Shown piece after piece: positions 9,901 to 19,640 of a stretch of DNA of 64,000 nucleotides. Made by a program: the position numbers and the translations under genes. Numbering within the stretch: position 1 is the first letter of the stretch; each line of letters starts with the position of its first letter. A model generated the notes under the pieces. The model searched no databases and was not told where the DNA came from. It saw nothing but the letters and a program-made list of their open reading frames with translations. The DNA is from Sarcocystis neurona (Eukaryota; Apicomplexa; Conoidasida; Eucoccidiorida; Sarcocystidae): the NCBI GenBank assembly GCA_000727475.1, contig KL647288.1, forward strand, positions 4,149,604-4,213,603. The letters are read 5' to 3'.

Positions 9901-12900
9901 TCTTTCCGCTTCTTCGCGCGACGGTCCGCAGCAACAAAAACGGCGGCAGCAAAACTTTCATATATCGCTATGTGTTACACCAGCAACAAAACCAGCGCCG
10001 CGCGTTCTTGCTGATTTCTGTGGCCACGAATGGGCCGTTGTGTGTAGCACTAGGCGCTGCTCGCAGTTACTTGTGTGGCCCGCAGCTCCATGCCCGGTGT
10101 TGTTACTGCCGTTGCTGCTGGTCACCGCTGTTCTTGTTGGACGGCTAGCCAACTGCACCTTCCGTACACGTTGTTGCATGCGTTTCGTGGTGGTGGCTAC
10201 CTGAAGAGCCTTCCTTTCTGCATCTTTACGAACATCTTGGCCAGGTGGGGGTCTGGCGTGCGACGACGGTACATTGCATGCGTTTGGTGGCTCGCTAGCT
10301 ACCTGCCACTTTTTCTCTCCCTGCTTGCAGTCTGTGGGATGGACTGGCAAAGAAGCTTGCTGACACTTGGGCCTTCGCTGGGCGCATGCATTTGTTTCTG
10401 CAGGCAGCCGAGGCGCTCGGAGCGTTGGCGCTACCGGAGGCCCGAGACGTGGTAAGATGTGTGGCACGCTGCTGCAGCTCGAACGCCTGCAACACCAAGA
10501 TTTTCGAAGCAGCAGCGGCAATGGGAGCAACAGCAGTAGCAACGAAAACACAGCAGCACCGCGTGCAGCAGCAGCGGCAGCGGCACTACGAGTAGCAGCA
10601 GCAAGGGAGGCACAAAGAATCGCAGCAGCAGGGGCAGCAGGATGAAAGGTGGCGGCAGAAGCAGCAATAAGGAAGATGGCAGCAGGAGCAGCAGTAAGAT
10701 GGAGAGCAGTCCAAGAGCAGCAGTAAGAAGCGCGCAGCAGCAGGAGCACCGGGAAGAAAGATAGCAGCAGGAGCAGCAGTAAGAAGGAGGGGAGCCGAGG
10801 AGCGGCTTTAAGAACCGCGCAGCAGCAGGAGCAGCAATTGGGACGGGTCAGCAGGAGTAGCAGTACGCACAGCAGGAGAAGAAGCGTGAAGAGCAAGAGG
10901 AGGAGCCACTCTAAGAAGTAGCAGCTGCAGGATTGTAGAACGCGAGCAGAAGAGCAGCAGCAGCAGCAAGGAAGATTAAAACAGTGCGGCAGCAGTGTCT
11001 GGACGTCTTCAACCAAACTTTCTGCCAAGACGAAGAGCTTGCCCCACGTCTCAGAAGGACTGCTACTGCAGCTCGCAGCCCTTAGCGGGTCGACTAGGAA
11101 AGCAGCGGCTGCGCCGCAGGGCCAGGCGCAGCAGGCTTCACGCTTCCTAAGAAATTCGCCTTTACGAGGGAAGAACGTGTGCTGCTGCCACGAGTTTCTT
11201 TTTTCTCCGACATACACGCATATGTGTATGTATATGCATCTACGTCAGCTTGGCCGCGTGTACGTGGGGTGCCGGATCTGCGAAGAGGAGGGTGTGTGGT
11301 GGTACTAGTGCTGCTGCCTTTCCTACGCGACCCACGTATGCAGCCGAGATATATATCTTCGTGCTGCAGCGACTCGTTCGCCTCCAACCCGCCGCATGTA
11401 TCTATGTTTACGTATGTGTGTGAAGACATCCTCCGGTCCCCGGTGTGTGTGTGGGCGGCTGCTCGTGCTGCTGCTGCTGCTGCTGTGTCTACTTGGAGAC
11501 TCTGTCTGTTCACATGCGCGAGGGAGCCTTTGTAGGTGGCCGGGGAACGTATCTTACAGAAAGAGGAAAAAGAGAAAAAGAAATTTTTCTCGTTTGGGCT
11601 GCGCGTGCGCGCATGCGGAGAGCAGTGGCATGTACCGAGAGTGGGATGCAGTGCTGCAGGGGGATCGCAGCCGTGGCGCGCAGCGGGTTCCACGCCCACC
11701 GCGTCGATTTATTTGTTGTTTACACACAGCAGGGCAAAGAATTCTAGAACATTTGTCTCGCTCTCATCAACAGGGAAGCCAAGAAACTTGCCCTCTCTCT
11801 GTCGTCAACAAGTATTAGAGAAGACAGCTCCCCTGCTAACGATTAGAATCCTAGAAAACTGCTCTCTCTCTTTCTGTCCTCAACAAAGAGCTCGACAAAA
11901 GTGCTCTCTTCATGATCAACAGAGTAAAAGAAAGTTTCTCTCCGTGTCATCAGCGGAGGAGCAGGGAAGACGGTCGTCTTTCGTATCTTCAAAATTGTAG
12001 AAGACCGCTCTTTCTGTCATCAACAGAGAGAATCGAAGAAGCCTGCGGTCTGTGTGTTCAACAGAACTCTGGAAGATAGAAATTCTACAGAGACTGCTGT
12101 TTCTGTGGTCAACAGAATCCTAGAAAATCGCTCCCTCTTCGTCACAACAGCGAACTGTAGAAGCTTAACTCTAGAAAACTTCTGTCGTCTTGTCTTCAGC
12201 AAGGAACTGCAAAAGATGACGCTTTCCGAAGACTGCCCTGTCTGTCGTCAACAGAACCGTAGAAGACGGCTTTTTCTGTCACAAAGGGAAAATTAGGGAA
12301 GATTGCCCTCATTCTGTAATCAACAAACTTCTAGAAGACTCGTCTCTTTGTCATCAACAGAGAATTCGAGAAGACTGCTGGCTCAGTCACTGCCCTCTGT
12401 GTTTGGCTTGAGTGCATGCGATGCATAAGACGTACATTTTCTCTGGTCGTCTGGACACGTGGACACGTTTGTTTCTTTATGGGTAGGGAGAGATAGATAC
12501 GTACACACGTACGTCAGATAGATAGATAGGCAGAAGTGTGAATCGGTTTATACTTATTGACAGATATAGGTGTGTGTGTGTATATATGTGTATATACAGG
12601 TGGGTACAGCTGGATGCGTACACGTAAATAGATATAGGTGAATCTATCTCTCTGTACACAGGGAGGAGTGCATTTTATGCGTATATGTACATATGGATAT
12701 GTATGTGTCTCTGTGTCTCACGTATGTGGTGCGCCTCAAGAATAAGCAAAGAAGAGAGGGAAGGGGGAACCGATGTACGTACATTCGTGTGTCACAGATA
12801 TATCTGTGTACACTGATGCGAACTTGGGTGATCTATTTGAATCTGCTGGGGCTGGCGTGACTTCTTGTTTTTCTCTGCTGCTGTTGCACAGCTCGAGGAA

Positions 12901-15900
12901 GTGATGCGGGATGTACGTACACCAGAAAGTGTGCAACACACGTGCCAGCTGGCGCTCGAGGTCATTGAGCGACGGACTGCTGCCGCGGCTGCCGCCGAAG
13001 AAGATGACGGAAATGGAGCAAAAGAGAAGGAAGGAGAAGGAGCAGGAAAGGAGAAGGATTTTAAGCGAGAGGAACTAGAGGGAGAAGCTGTGCCACTGCG
13101 GCGTCCAGGTGCTTCAGCGGCAGGGACAGCGGCGGCAGCCGCAAGTGGCGCCCCTGAGACAGCAGCAGCCGGTGGAGGAAAAGCAACAGCAGATGGGGAA
13201 GGCAGGACAAGTGTTGGATTTGTACAGAGAAATTTCAAAGACGAGCAATTTAACACGGTCGATCCGTCGGAGCCGTACCCACACTGCAGCGAAGACGATG
13301 TGGGGTGGTTGCTGGAGGACCTCCTCGACTCTCAGAAGACGCTGTGGAGCCGGTACGCAGAGGCAACAGCAGCAGCAGTGGAAGAAGTAGCAGAAGACTA
13401 GCAGAGCAGCAGAACGCAGCACCAGCAGCAAGAAAATTTACAGCTGCAACAGAGTGTGAGGAACGCAAGAAGAGCTACGGGTGACAGCGGCAGCCGCACT
13501 GCTGACAATAGGTTGTCAACGTTGTACGAGCGTCAGGACGTTGTAGCAGCAGCAGCGGATAGCAGAGCAGCAGCAACGAGCAGTTGTGCGGCAGCGGCGG
13601 AATGTAGCAGCAGCAGATGTGAGTGAGACGAGCAGCAATAGCAGCAGCTGGAGGAAGAGGAGGAGGAGAGGAACAAGCAGCAGTATTAGTAAGGAGGAAG
13701 GGGGCGGCTGCGTAAGCTGAGAGCAACAGCAGAACGCAGCTGAGGCAGGTGAAATCAACAACAACACAGGAGGAGAAACAAAGAGAGAGCCGCAGGTTGA
13801 TTTACAGGAGATTTTCTCCGCAGGCAGGAAGCGAAGAAAGAACAGCGGCAGCAGCAGTCGGCAGCAGCAGGAGACACGGGCAGCAGCAGTCCACCAAAGC
13901 AGTCACGGCAGGCAGCCTTGCAGCAACAGAGAGGAGCAGCGACAGCCGGAAGTAACCGACGCTTCAATATAAAGGCGTAAAGCAAGCAGCTGCACGTAGC
14001 AGTGTAATAGAATTAGCAGCCATCGCCGGGTTCCGGACAACAACATCAACAATATGTAGGAACTATAGCTGTGGGTCACAAGTAGTAGAAAGCAAGAGGG
14101 GCAACAGAAGAGAGCAGCAGTCGCTGCAGGTAGCGGCAGTGGCGGCTTTGAAGAGGAAAGACGAGATAGCAACAGAAATACAGGGGAGAGCAGGAAGAGC
14201 AGCAGCGAAAGTATATCAGCACCGTGTACATATATGTGTGTGTATGTGTAGCGGCACCTACACGTCATACATATCTGATTATTCGGTAGACAATGTGGGC
14301 AGCAGCAGCAGACGGCACGAAACAATAGCAGCAATTTGACTCGGAATGTGAAGAGAGGAGAAAATGCAATGGAGCGAGGAGGGGCTGGAGGCCCAGGAGC
14401 AGGAGGGGAAGGAAGCCGAGAAAGCAGAAGCAACAACGGCTGTGAACCGGAGCAGCAGGTGACGACGCAGGGTCGGCAGAACAGGCTGGTCACGGGCTGG
14501 GCAAGCAGCAACTTAGCAGAGAGAGAGAGAACGTCTAGCATTAGCATCAGCAGCAGCAGCACACGCAAGGTGGACTACACGTAGCAGCAGCAGCTTGGCG
14601 GGACGGAGCAGCAGGAGCAGCGGCAGCAATAGACTGCAGCAGACACAAGCTCAGCGATACGTAAGAGCAGCAGGTTAGTGGGACGGAGCAACAGGAGCAG
14701 CGGCAGCAGACTGCAGCAGACACAAGCTCAGCGATACGTAAGAGCAGCAGGTTAGTGGGACGGAGCGACAGGAGCAGCGGCAGCAGACTGCAGCAGACGT
14801 AAGTACGACTACACACAGCAGCAGCAGCTTAGTGGGACGGAGCAGCAGGAGCAGCAGCAGCAGTAGACTGCAGGAGACACAATCCCAATTACACATAGCA
14901 GCAGCAGTGTAATGGGACCGAGCAGCAGCACCAGTAGACAGGAGCAGGAACAGGAGGGAGAAGCAGCCGCACGGGAGAGCGATTTTCTGGGCAGTAACAG
15001 AGCCAACGTCAACAGCAGCAACAGCGGCGGCAGCACAGGAGCAGCGGTGCAGGACGCAGCAGCGGCGTCGTCAATGCGAAGGCAGCTGCCGCAGAGGGGG
15101 TCAACGGGTCCATCAGTTCGCTTTCTTTACACGGCACTGCTGCAGCAGCGATACAGAGGACCGATGTGCAGCCCCCGCGCGGCACGTGAGGGCAGACGTT
15201 GGTTTGCAAGCACCACTTATAGAGCAACAGAGAAGGGAAGCATGTAATAAACGTGGCTGTATATGAAGGTTGGTGTGATGTTTCTTTTCTCTGCAGCTAT
15301 CGGGCACTGTTTACTCTGCGGAATTTGAACTCGCCTACTGCAGTTGCTGCGCTGGCCACAGCACTCGCCCGGGACACGTCTTCTGCTCTCCTGCGGCATG
15401 AGATTGCCTTCGTTCTGGGGCAGCTACGTATAGTTACAGAGGCTGCTCCTTCTGCTGCTCCTCGCGCCGGCGCCTCTCCTTCCCCCACTTCAGGCGCGAC
15501 TGCTGCTGCTGTTGAGGCTGTTGCTCCTTTTTCTGTCGTTACTGCTGCTCCCCCGCTTGCTACCCCTGCTGGTGCAACTGGTTGTTCTGTTTGGACGCCA
15601 CCTGGGCCTCCTGCTGTTTCGACCCCTTCCGCAGTTGCTGGGAGTGCTGGGGCTTCTGGAAGTGCAGACGCCGCTGCTCGTGGCGGGGTTTCCCAGGCAG
15701 CGGCATCGCCTGCTGCTGGTGCGTCTGCTGCTGTGTCGGCGTCGGCTGCGGTCGGACGTGCACCGGCGCAGGTGGCAGCGCTGGCACTGTTGCAGTGTCT
15801 CGCGAGCGAAACGGAGCACCCGATGGCACGCCATGAAGCAGCACTGGCGCTCGGCTCGCTCGGGGCTTCTGCGCGTGCCAGTACCGTCTTATATTCGGAG

Positions 15901-17819
15901 ACGCAGACGCTGCAGCAGGCAGTTTTTGAAAGCCTGTGAGTCGGAGAGCGGCTCTTCTTCTGGGGGCTACTTTGCTACAAGGGTCGTGTGTCTTTCCGCG
16001 TCACGTCTCGCGTTCTTTGTCAACCGACGAGGCTCCGGCGCCGAACACGTGTGTATTCTCTGTGTATGTACGTGTGTATGTGCTTGACCATATTTTTCCA
16101 GGGGAATGTACCCACGTGTACGTGAATGTATGGGGATACACGCGTGCAGGCGTCGATCCGAATGCGTTCCTCTCTTTTCAGTGAGACTCTGTGTGTGTGT
16201 GTCTGTGGTAGTGTGTGTATGTATGCATGTATGTGTGAAAATTAGCAGCAGCAGGCAGCAGTGGGTGCAGCGGCGCGTTCCCAGTTGTGTCCGTGCGTCT
16301 GGGGTCCAGAGACGTTTTACTCCCGATAGCTTGCCCCGACGTATCTCTGTGTATGTGCGCCTCTGTCAAAAGATGTCCGTCTGTGTGAGAGCGTAGAGCT
16401 GCGCTCGAATGTCTACGCACAGCAGGCGTGAGGCGTATGTGTGTAGGTACACACGCGGCTGCGTAGGAAGTATATTGCCACGTCTCTGGGCGTGAAGGTA
16501 TGCGTATGTACGTGCTGACGGGAACTGACCGAGACAAAGTTGGGAGAGACAAAACGGGTGGCTCCTTCGGTGACGCTGCTGCGTCTCCTGATGCCGCTGC
16601 GCGGTCCCGCGTGGGAGTGCTGCTGTCGCGCTGAGGCAGGCATCGGTGGACTGCTGTGTTGCAGCTGCTGTGTGCCCGCTGCTGTGTAGCCGCGAGGCGA
16701 GGTGACCTTCTGCGCTACTGTCCATAGTGGCCGGTGTGAGACTGCAGACAAGTATATTACACCTTGCTTTCTTGAGCGATACTCCGGAGAAGACATGTAA
16801 CAGTTTTTGTACATATGTTTACGCGAGATCCAGAAGTATTTGTTCATGTACAGATACTCTACCTCGGTAGAAGAGTACAGCGCACTCGCAGGCAAAATCA
16901 GCCTTCACACTTGTACGCTTCTGGTGCGCGTTTCCTAACGTGATCTTTGACTCAGACAGAAGCAGTAACACAGGGAACAATGAGCTCGATGACTACTACA
17001 CTCCGTTCTATGCGAGTGTGCGTCGGTAATTCCTTATATATATATATGTATAATGTGTGAATGTATGTGTCTGTTTAGGAAAACACCTGTATCATATGTC
17101 TATAAGGAATGGGTGAAGTCGAGTCACCTCTTTTGTCTGAAGCGGAAGGATATACTGTTGAGATTTCTCGACGTATCCATTCTGTTGGTGATTTTCTTGA
17201 AGAGTGCAGGCGTCTCTAACGTCAGCGACGCGGTCGAGTTTCCCTCTTTGCTGGTTTCCTCTTTGCTGTGTCTCATTCATTCGTGCATCCTTTTTCCACA
17301 CTCTTCTTCTTCGTCTTCGTTTCTCAGGAGTCGTCTGCGTCTCTGCGTCGATCTCTGCTCTTCCGTCTCCCCTCGACTTATCTCGTACTCGTCTATTCGT
17401 GCGCCCGCGCTCTCTCTCTTTCAGCCTCTCGGCTCCCATTTTTTTCCTGCAGCCTGCGCGTGGTATCTCGCCCGCTCTTTCGCAGAGTCTTCCCATTTTC
17501 TCGTCGTTTTTTGTCAGCAACGTCTTGACCATCGCCTTCTTTCTTCGCTCTCCTGCCTCCTGTCGCCTGCGCTTCTCTTCTTTCTTTCGTCCTCCACTGC
17601 TCCATATACTCGCGGTTCGTCGTCGATCCACACTATCCTGCAGCTTCCCGCTTGGCAGTGGTCTCGCGGCGGCTGCAGATGCCTCCCCGTCGACTGTGCT
17701 GCGTTGTCTGTTGCAGGGAGCGCTATAGTCGAGATGGAAATCGCGTGGTGAAGGAGAGCTGTTTAGTCGCACTGGACGCAATGCGTGAGGAAATTGCAGT
17801 GGAATTACACGGCAGGTAA
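6559..17819 (+). CDS. DOHH: Deoxyhypusine hydroxylase, six exons (spliced product 596 aa)
   Basis: DOHH is the HEAT-repeat di-iron monooxygenase that hydroxylates deoxyhypusine on eIF5A, the last step of hypusine synthesis. Exons: 6559-6992, 9221-9326, 10404-10451, 12892-13352, 15297-15935, 17717-17819. All introns are GT-AG and every phase joins. The spliced protein has the duplicated HEAT architecture with all four iron-binding His-Glu dyads: H146-E147 ([11 protein letters not shown]), H179-E180 ([13 protein letters not shown]), H384-E385 ([13 protein letters not shown]) and H529-E530 ([13 protein letters not shown]). Other family signatures are [30 protein letters not shown] and [14 protein letters not shown]. 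It is about twice the human length (302 aa): a Ser-rich N-terminal extension, an acidic/Ala-rich insert in the mid linker (exon 4), and an Ala/Ser/Pro insert of about 115 residues between dyads 3 and 4. The TAA at 17817 lies inside a possible donor (CAG|GTAAAG), so a further 3' exon cannot be excluded. Confidence 0.92.
6993..9220 (+). other. DOHH intron 1 (2.2 kb): GTGTAT waves, CT minisatellite, CTG tract
   Basis: Contents in order: GTATAT/GTGTAT-type degenerate repeats (7010-7830), a polypyrimidine stretch with a roughly 17-bp minisatellite (8000-8450), and a CTG-rich block (8715-9210) that includes about three copies of a roughly 65-70 bp unit containing TTGTATTGAGCTGCTG. The donor is GTACTC and the acceptor TTGGCGCAG. 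Confidence 0.85.
8030..8360 (+). repeat. 17-bp CT-rich minisatellite
   Basis: Tandem, slightly variable copies built on TCCCTTCTCTCTGGCC with CTCCCTGGCC and CTCTCCTACC variants. It lies inside DOHH intron 1. Antisense ORFs over it ([13 protein letters not shown] repeats) are artefacts of the repeat. Confidence 0.85.
9221..9326 (+). CDS. DOHH: DOHH exon 2
   Basis: 106 nt. It completes Arg145, then encodes 35 residues from [11 protein letters not shown] to DEMVRHE. It carries the first and second His-Glu dyads at its two ends. Donor GTAAAC at 9327, phase 0. Confidence 0.93.
9327..10403 (+). other. DOHH intron 2, CAG-rich in its first half
   Basis: CAG/GCAGCAG-rich from about 9340 to 9900, then mixed GC-rich sequence with weak CTG content. 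The acceptor is TTGTTTCTGCAG at 10403. The CAG block is complementary in type to the CTG block before exon 2. Confidence 0.85.
10404..10451 (+). CDS. DOHH: DOHH exon 3 (48-nt mini-exon)
   Basis: Sixteen codons, phase 0 at both ends, encoding [16 protein letters not shown]. This continues the second dyad (MVRHE from exon 2) exactly as in other DOHH proteins. Acceptor CTGCAG, donor GTAAGA at 10452. Confidence 0.9.
10452..12891 (+). other. DOHH intron 3: CAG tract, minisatellite, ATATAC patch
   Basis: CAG/GCAGCAG-rich from 10,490 to about 10,980. Mixed sequence with short GTGTAT patches follows to 11,745, then a roughly 37-bp minisatellite (11,745-12,395) and GATAGATA/GTGTATAT microsatellites (12,480-12,720). 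The acceptor is CTGTTGCACAG at 12891. Confidence 0.85.
11745..12395 (+). repeat. Degenerate minisatellite, unit about 37 bp
   Basis: Repeated cores TCATCAACAGAG or GTCAACAG, followed by TAGAAGACTGC-like and CTCTCTTTCTG-like segments. Core positions include about 11764, 11802, 11878, 11913, 12018, 12104, 12247 and 12352. Many spacings fall near 35-38 bp or a multiple, others at 49-54 bp. About 13 recognisable copies, diverged from each other. Confidence 0.8.
12892..13352 (+). CDS. DOHH: DOHH exon 4
   Basis: Begins [20 protein letters not shown], the end of the first HEAT half. An acidic and Ala-rich insertion follows, then [20 protein letters not shown] and [10 protein letters not shown], which open the second half. 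It ends CG before GTACGC at 13353, splitting Arg350. Confidence 0.9.
13353..15296 (+). other. DOHH intron 4, CAG-rich with a 79-bp tandem repeat
   Basis: Dense CAG/GCAGCAG from 13,360 to about 15,070, with a short ATATGTGTGTG patch near 14,230. About five copies of a 79-80 bp unit lie at 14,590-14,930. It ends TTTCTTTTCTCTGCAG. Confidence 0.85.
14590..14930 (+). repeat. 79-bp tandem repeat, about five copies
   Basis: Each unit contains TTAGTGGGACGGAGCAACAG (or a near variant), a GGAGCAGCGGCAGCAG segment, then ACTGCAGCAGACACAAGCTC. The GGGACGGAG landmark recurs at about 14600, 14680, 14759, 14836 and 14915. Copies 2 and 3 are almost identical and the outer ones are more diverged. Confidence 0.85.
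15297..15935 (+). CDS. DOHH: DOHH exon 5
   Basis: Completes Arg350 and encodes [19 protein letters not shown], the third dyad [13 protein letters not shown], a roughly 115-residue Ala/Ser/Pro-rich insertion, then the fourth dyad [17 protein letters not shown]. Donor GTGAGT at 15936, phase 2. Confidence 0.92.
15936..17716 (+). other. DOHH intron 5
   Basis: GTGTATGT-type degenerate microsatellites (16,060-16,540), mixed sequence, then a long TC-rich stretch (17,220-17,640) before the acceptor CTGTTGCAG. Antisense and sense ORFs over the TC-rich part (for example 17092-17781 minus and 17053-17751 plus) are compositional. Confidence 0.8.
17717..17819 (+). CDS. DOHH: DOHH exon 6 (terminal)
   Basis: Completes Leu563, then encodes [20 protein letters not shown] and [13 protein letters not shown], then TAA. 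The VVKESC..ALD segment is the last conserved DOHH helix, so little or nothing of the core is missing. Confidence 0.88.
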
Positions 17820-19640
17820 AGGGCCGCCGGTGCGCACGCGAAAATAAAGCGTTGCCGGAGAAAGATACAGCAGTTTTGACTGAAGCAGCTGATTATTAAA
17901 AGTGCGAGCGAGATACACTCTGAACATGTGTACAGCAGTGGGAGGAAGCGGGGCAGTGAGCGCGGTAGGGAGAAAGGCGACTACCTGTTCAAAGACCACA
18001 GATGAGCAGACTTAGCAGGGACGAGAACGTGGTCCTTCACGGGCACTCAGGAAGACGCACACAGCCGATTCAGAAAAGTAGCAATACTCACGTGTAGCAG
18101 CAACAGGCAGTTTCGTAGCAACAACAGACGCGAAGGCAACAGCAAGGCAGGACCAGCAGACATGCAGGGGCAGCGCGACAGAGCAACAGGAGGCAAAAGG
18201 GCAAGCGGCAGAAAACGCAGAGCATCAGATAGCGTAGATAAGAAGACATCCTTCAAATCGGAAGACACCAGCAAACACAAAAGTAGCGGCGGCAGAGAGT
18301 TGGGGTTTGAAGATAAACGGCGTGGAGCTGCGAAAAGGACAACGAAGAGCAGGGCACAATTTACTCAGAGCCGACGCAATAAGGGCAGTGAGGAGAACAA
18401 AAAACAGATGCAACTGGATTCGTAGAAAAGTGGAAAGAAAAAATTGCAGTGGGAAGTAAAAAAAAGACTTGAGAGGACGCAGCAGGTAAAACGATACAGC
18501 CGTGCGTGCAGGATTAGTGCATTGCTCGGGATATCTTCAGGAAACGTCCTGCGCTGTGTCGCAGCAGGAAAGAGAGGAACGCTTGAGTTGACGATAATAA
18601 AACCTCAGGCGCGCAGAGAAGACAACCGGTCATCCCTACATGGACGGACGTTCGCCATAGGAGCAGCGGAGAGAGTAGTAGACGCGCGGGAGCACGGGAC
18701 TCGTAGCAGCAGTGGCAGCGATACCAGCAGTGGAACGAGCAGCATCTTGATGAAAGCAGGAGCAACGATGTTGGAAGGAACTGCATGAGCAGCGACAGCC
18801 GCAGGAGCTGCTTAGGGAAAAGCGGCAGCAGCAAAAGCAGAGACGGCTGTAATTGGCATAGGAAAACTTGCGGCACACAGTAGCGAGAGCGCATCATTGC
18901 GCGCAGCAACACGATGACCCGTAGCTCAAGACAGCAACAAAAGGAGCACTACCAAGACAGGAGGGGGCCGAAACAGACGGAACGGAGCTTCCCGGTGGAA
19001 GGGGAGGAGAGGACTGAAGGGGAATGTGGACGAGAAGACGTTCGACGTTGAGGTGAAAGTTTGGATTGGATCCACGTCATTTGCGTGTATTCCGTGTTTT
19101 GCTTCAAATACAGAATGACGCCTCTTTCGATCCAATGCCAGACCAACGCAGCTCTCCCCTGGCCGAAGCTCATTTCGTCTTCTTCCCTCCTCACGACGCA
19201 GAGGTTTCGCGGTTAAACGCGGATGGCTGTTTTTGTGGCGCAAGAATGATTGCTAGGCTGTGTCGGCGTACGTGCGGGTACCAGGAGAGTGTGGAGTTGT
19301 GTACGAATACATTCACTGGATAGACGCATGTGTACATCCGCGTAACGAGCTATTTAGATACACCTCGATATCCATATGTACATGTGTTTATCTGTGGGTA
19401 CGCAGCGATTCATGCATGTACCTGTACATGTAGGTGTACGCACGTACGAGTATGCGTTTGTACGTTATACATTGATATATGTATTTCTGTCAGGTGGTAT
19501 GCGGACACCCATGTGTGTGTCAGTTGTACTGCTGTGCGGCTGGCCGCTTAGCGCGAGGTATCCCCGAAGAGCATACAGCTTACTGTTGCAGTTAATTTGC
19601 GGTGGAGACACTCGTTAGTGTGTGATTCATTTCCAGAATG
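17820..19640. other. R-to-P transition downstream of DOHH
   Basis: CAG-containing but increasingly diluted sequence (18,060-18,960), with no long runs after about 18,910. A GTACATGT-like patch lies at 19,330-19,500. ORFs at 18162-18425 (plus, basic, 87 codons) and 18926-19243 (minus, 105 codons) are open, but neither was recognised and neither has clear splice or start support. Confidence 0.4.

Noticed and set aside
9958..11217. 419-codon minus-strand ORF
   Set aside because: Antisense to DOHH introns 2-3 and exon 3. Leu/Ala-rich repeat translation.
17053..17781. Overlapping ORFs of 232 (plus) and 229 (minus) codons
   Set aside because: TC-rich end of DOHH intron 5. Ser/Phe/Leu on one strand and Arg/Lys/Glu on the other are compositional shadows.
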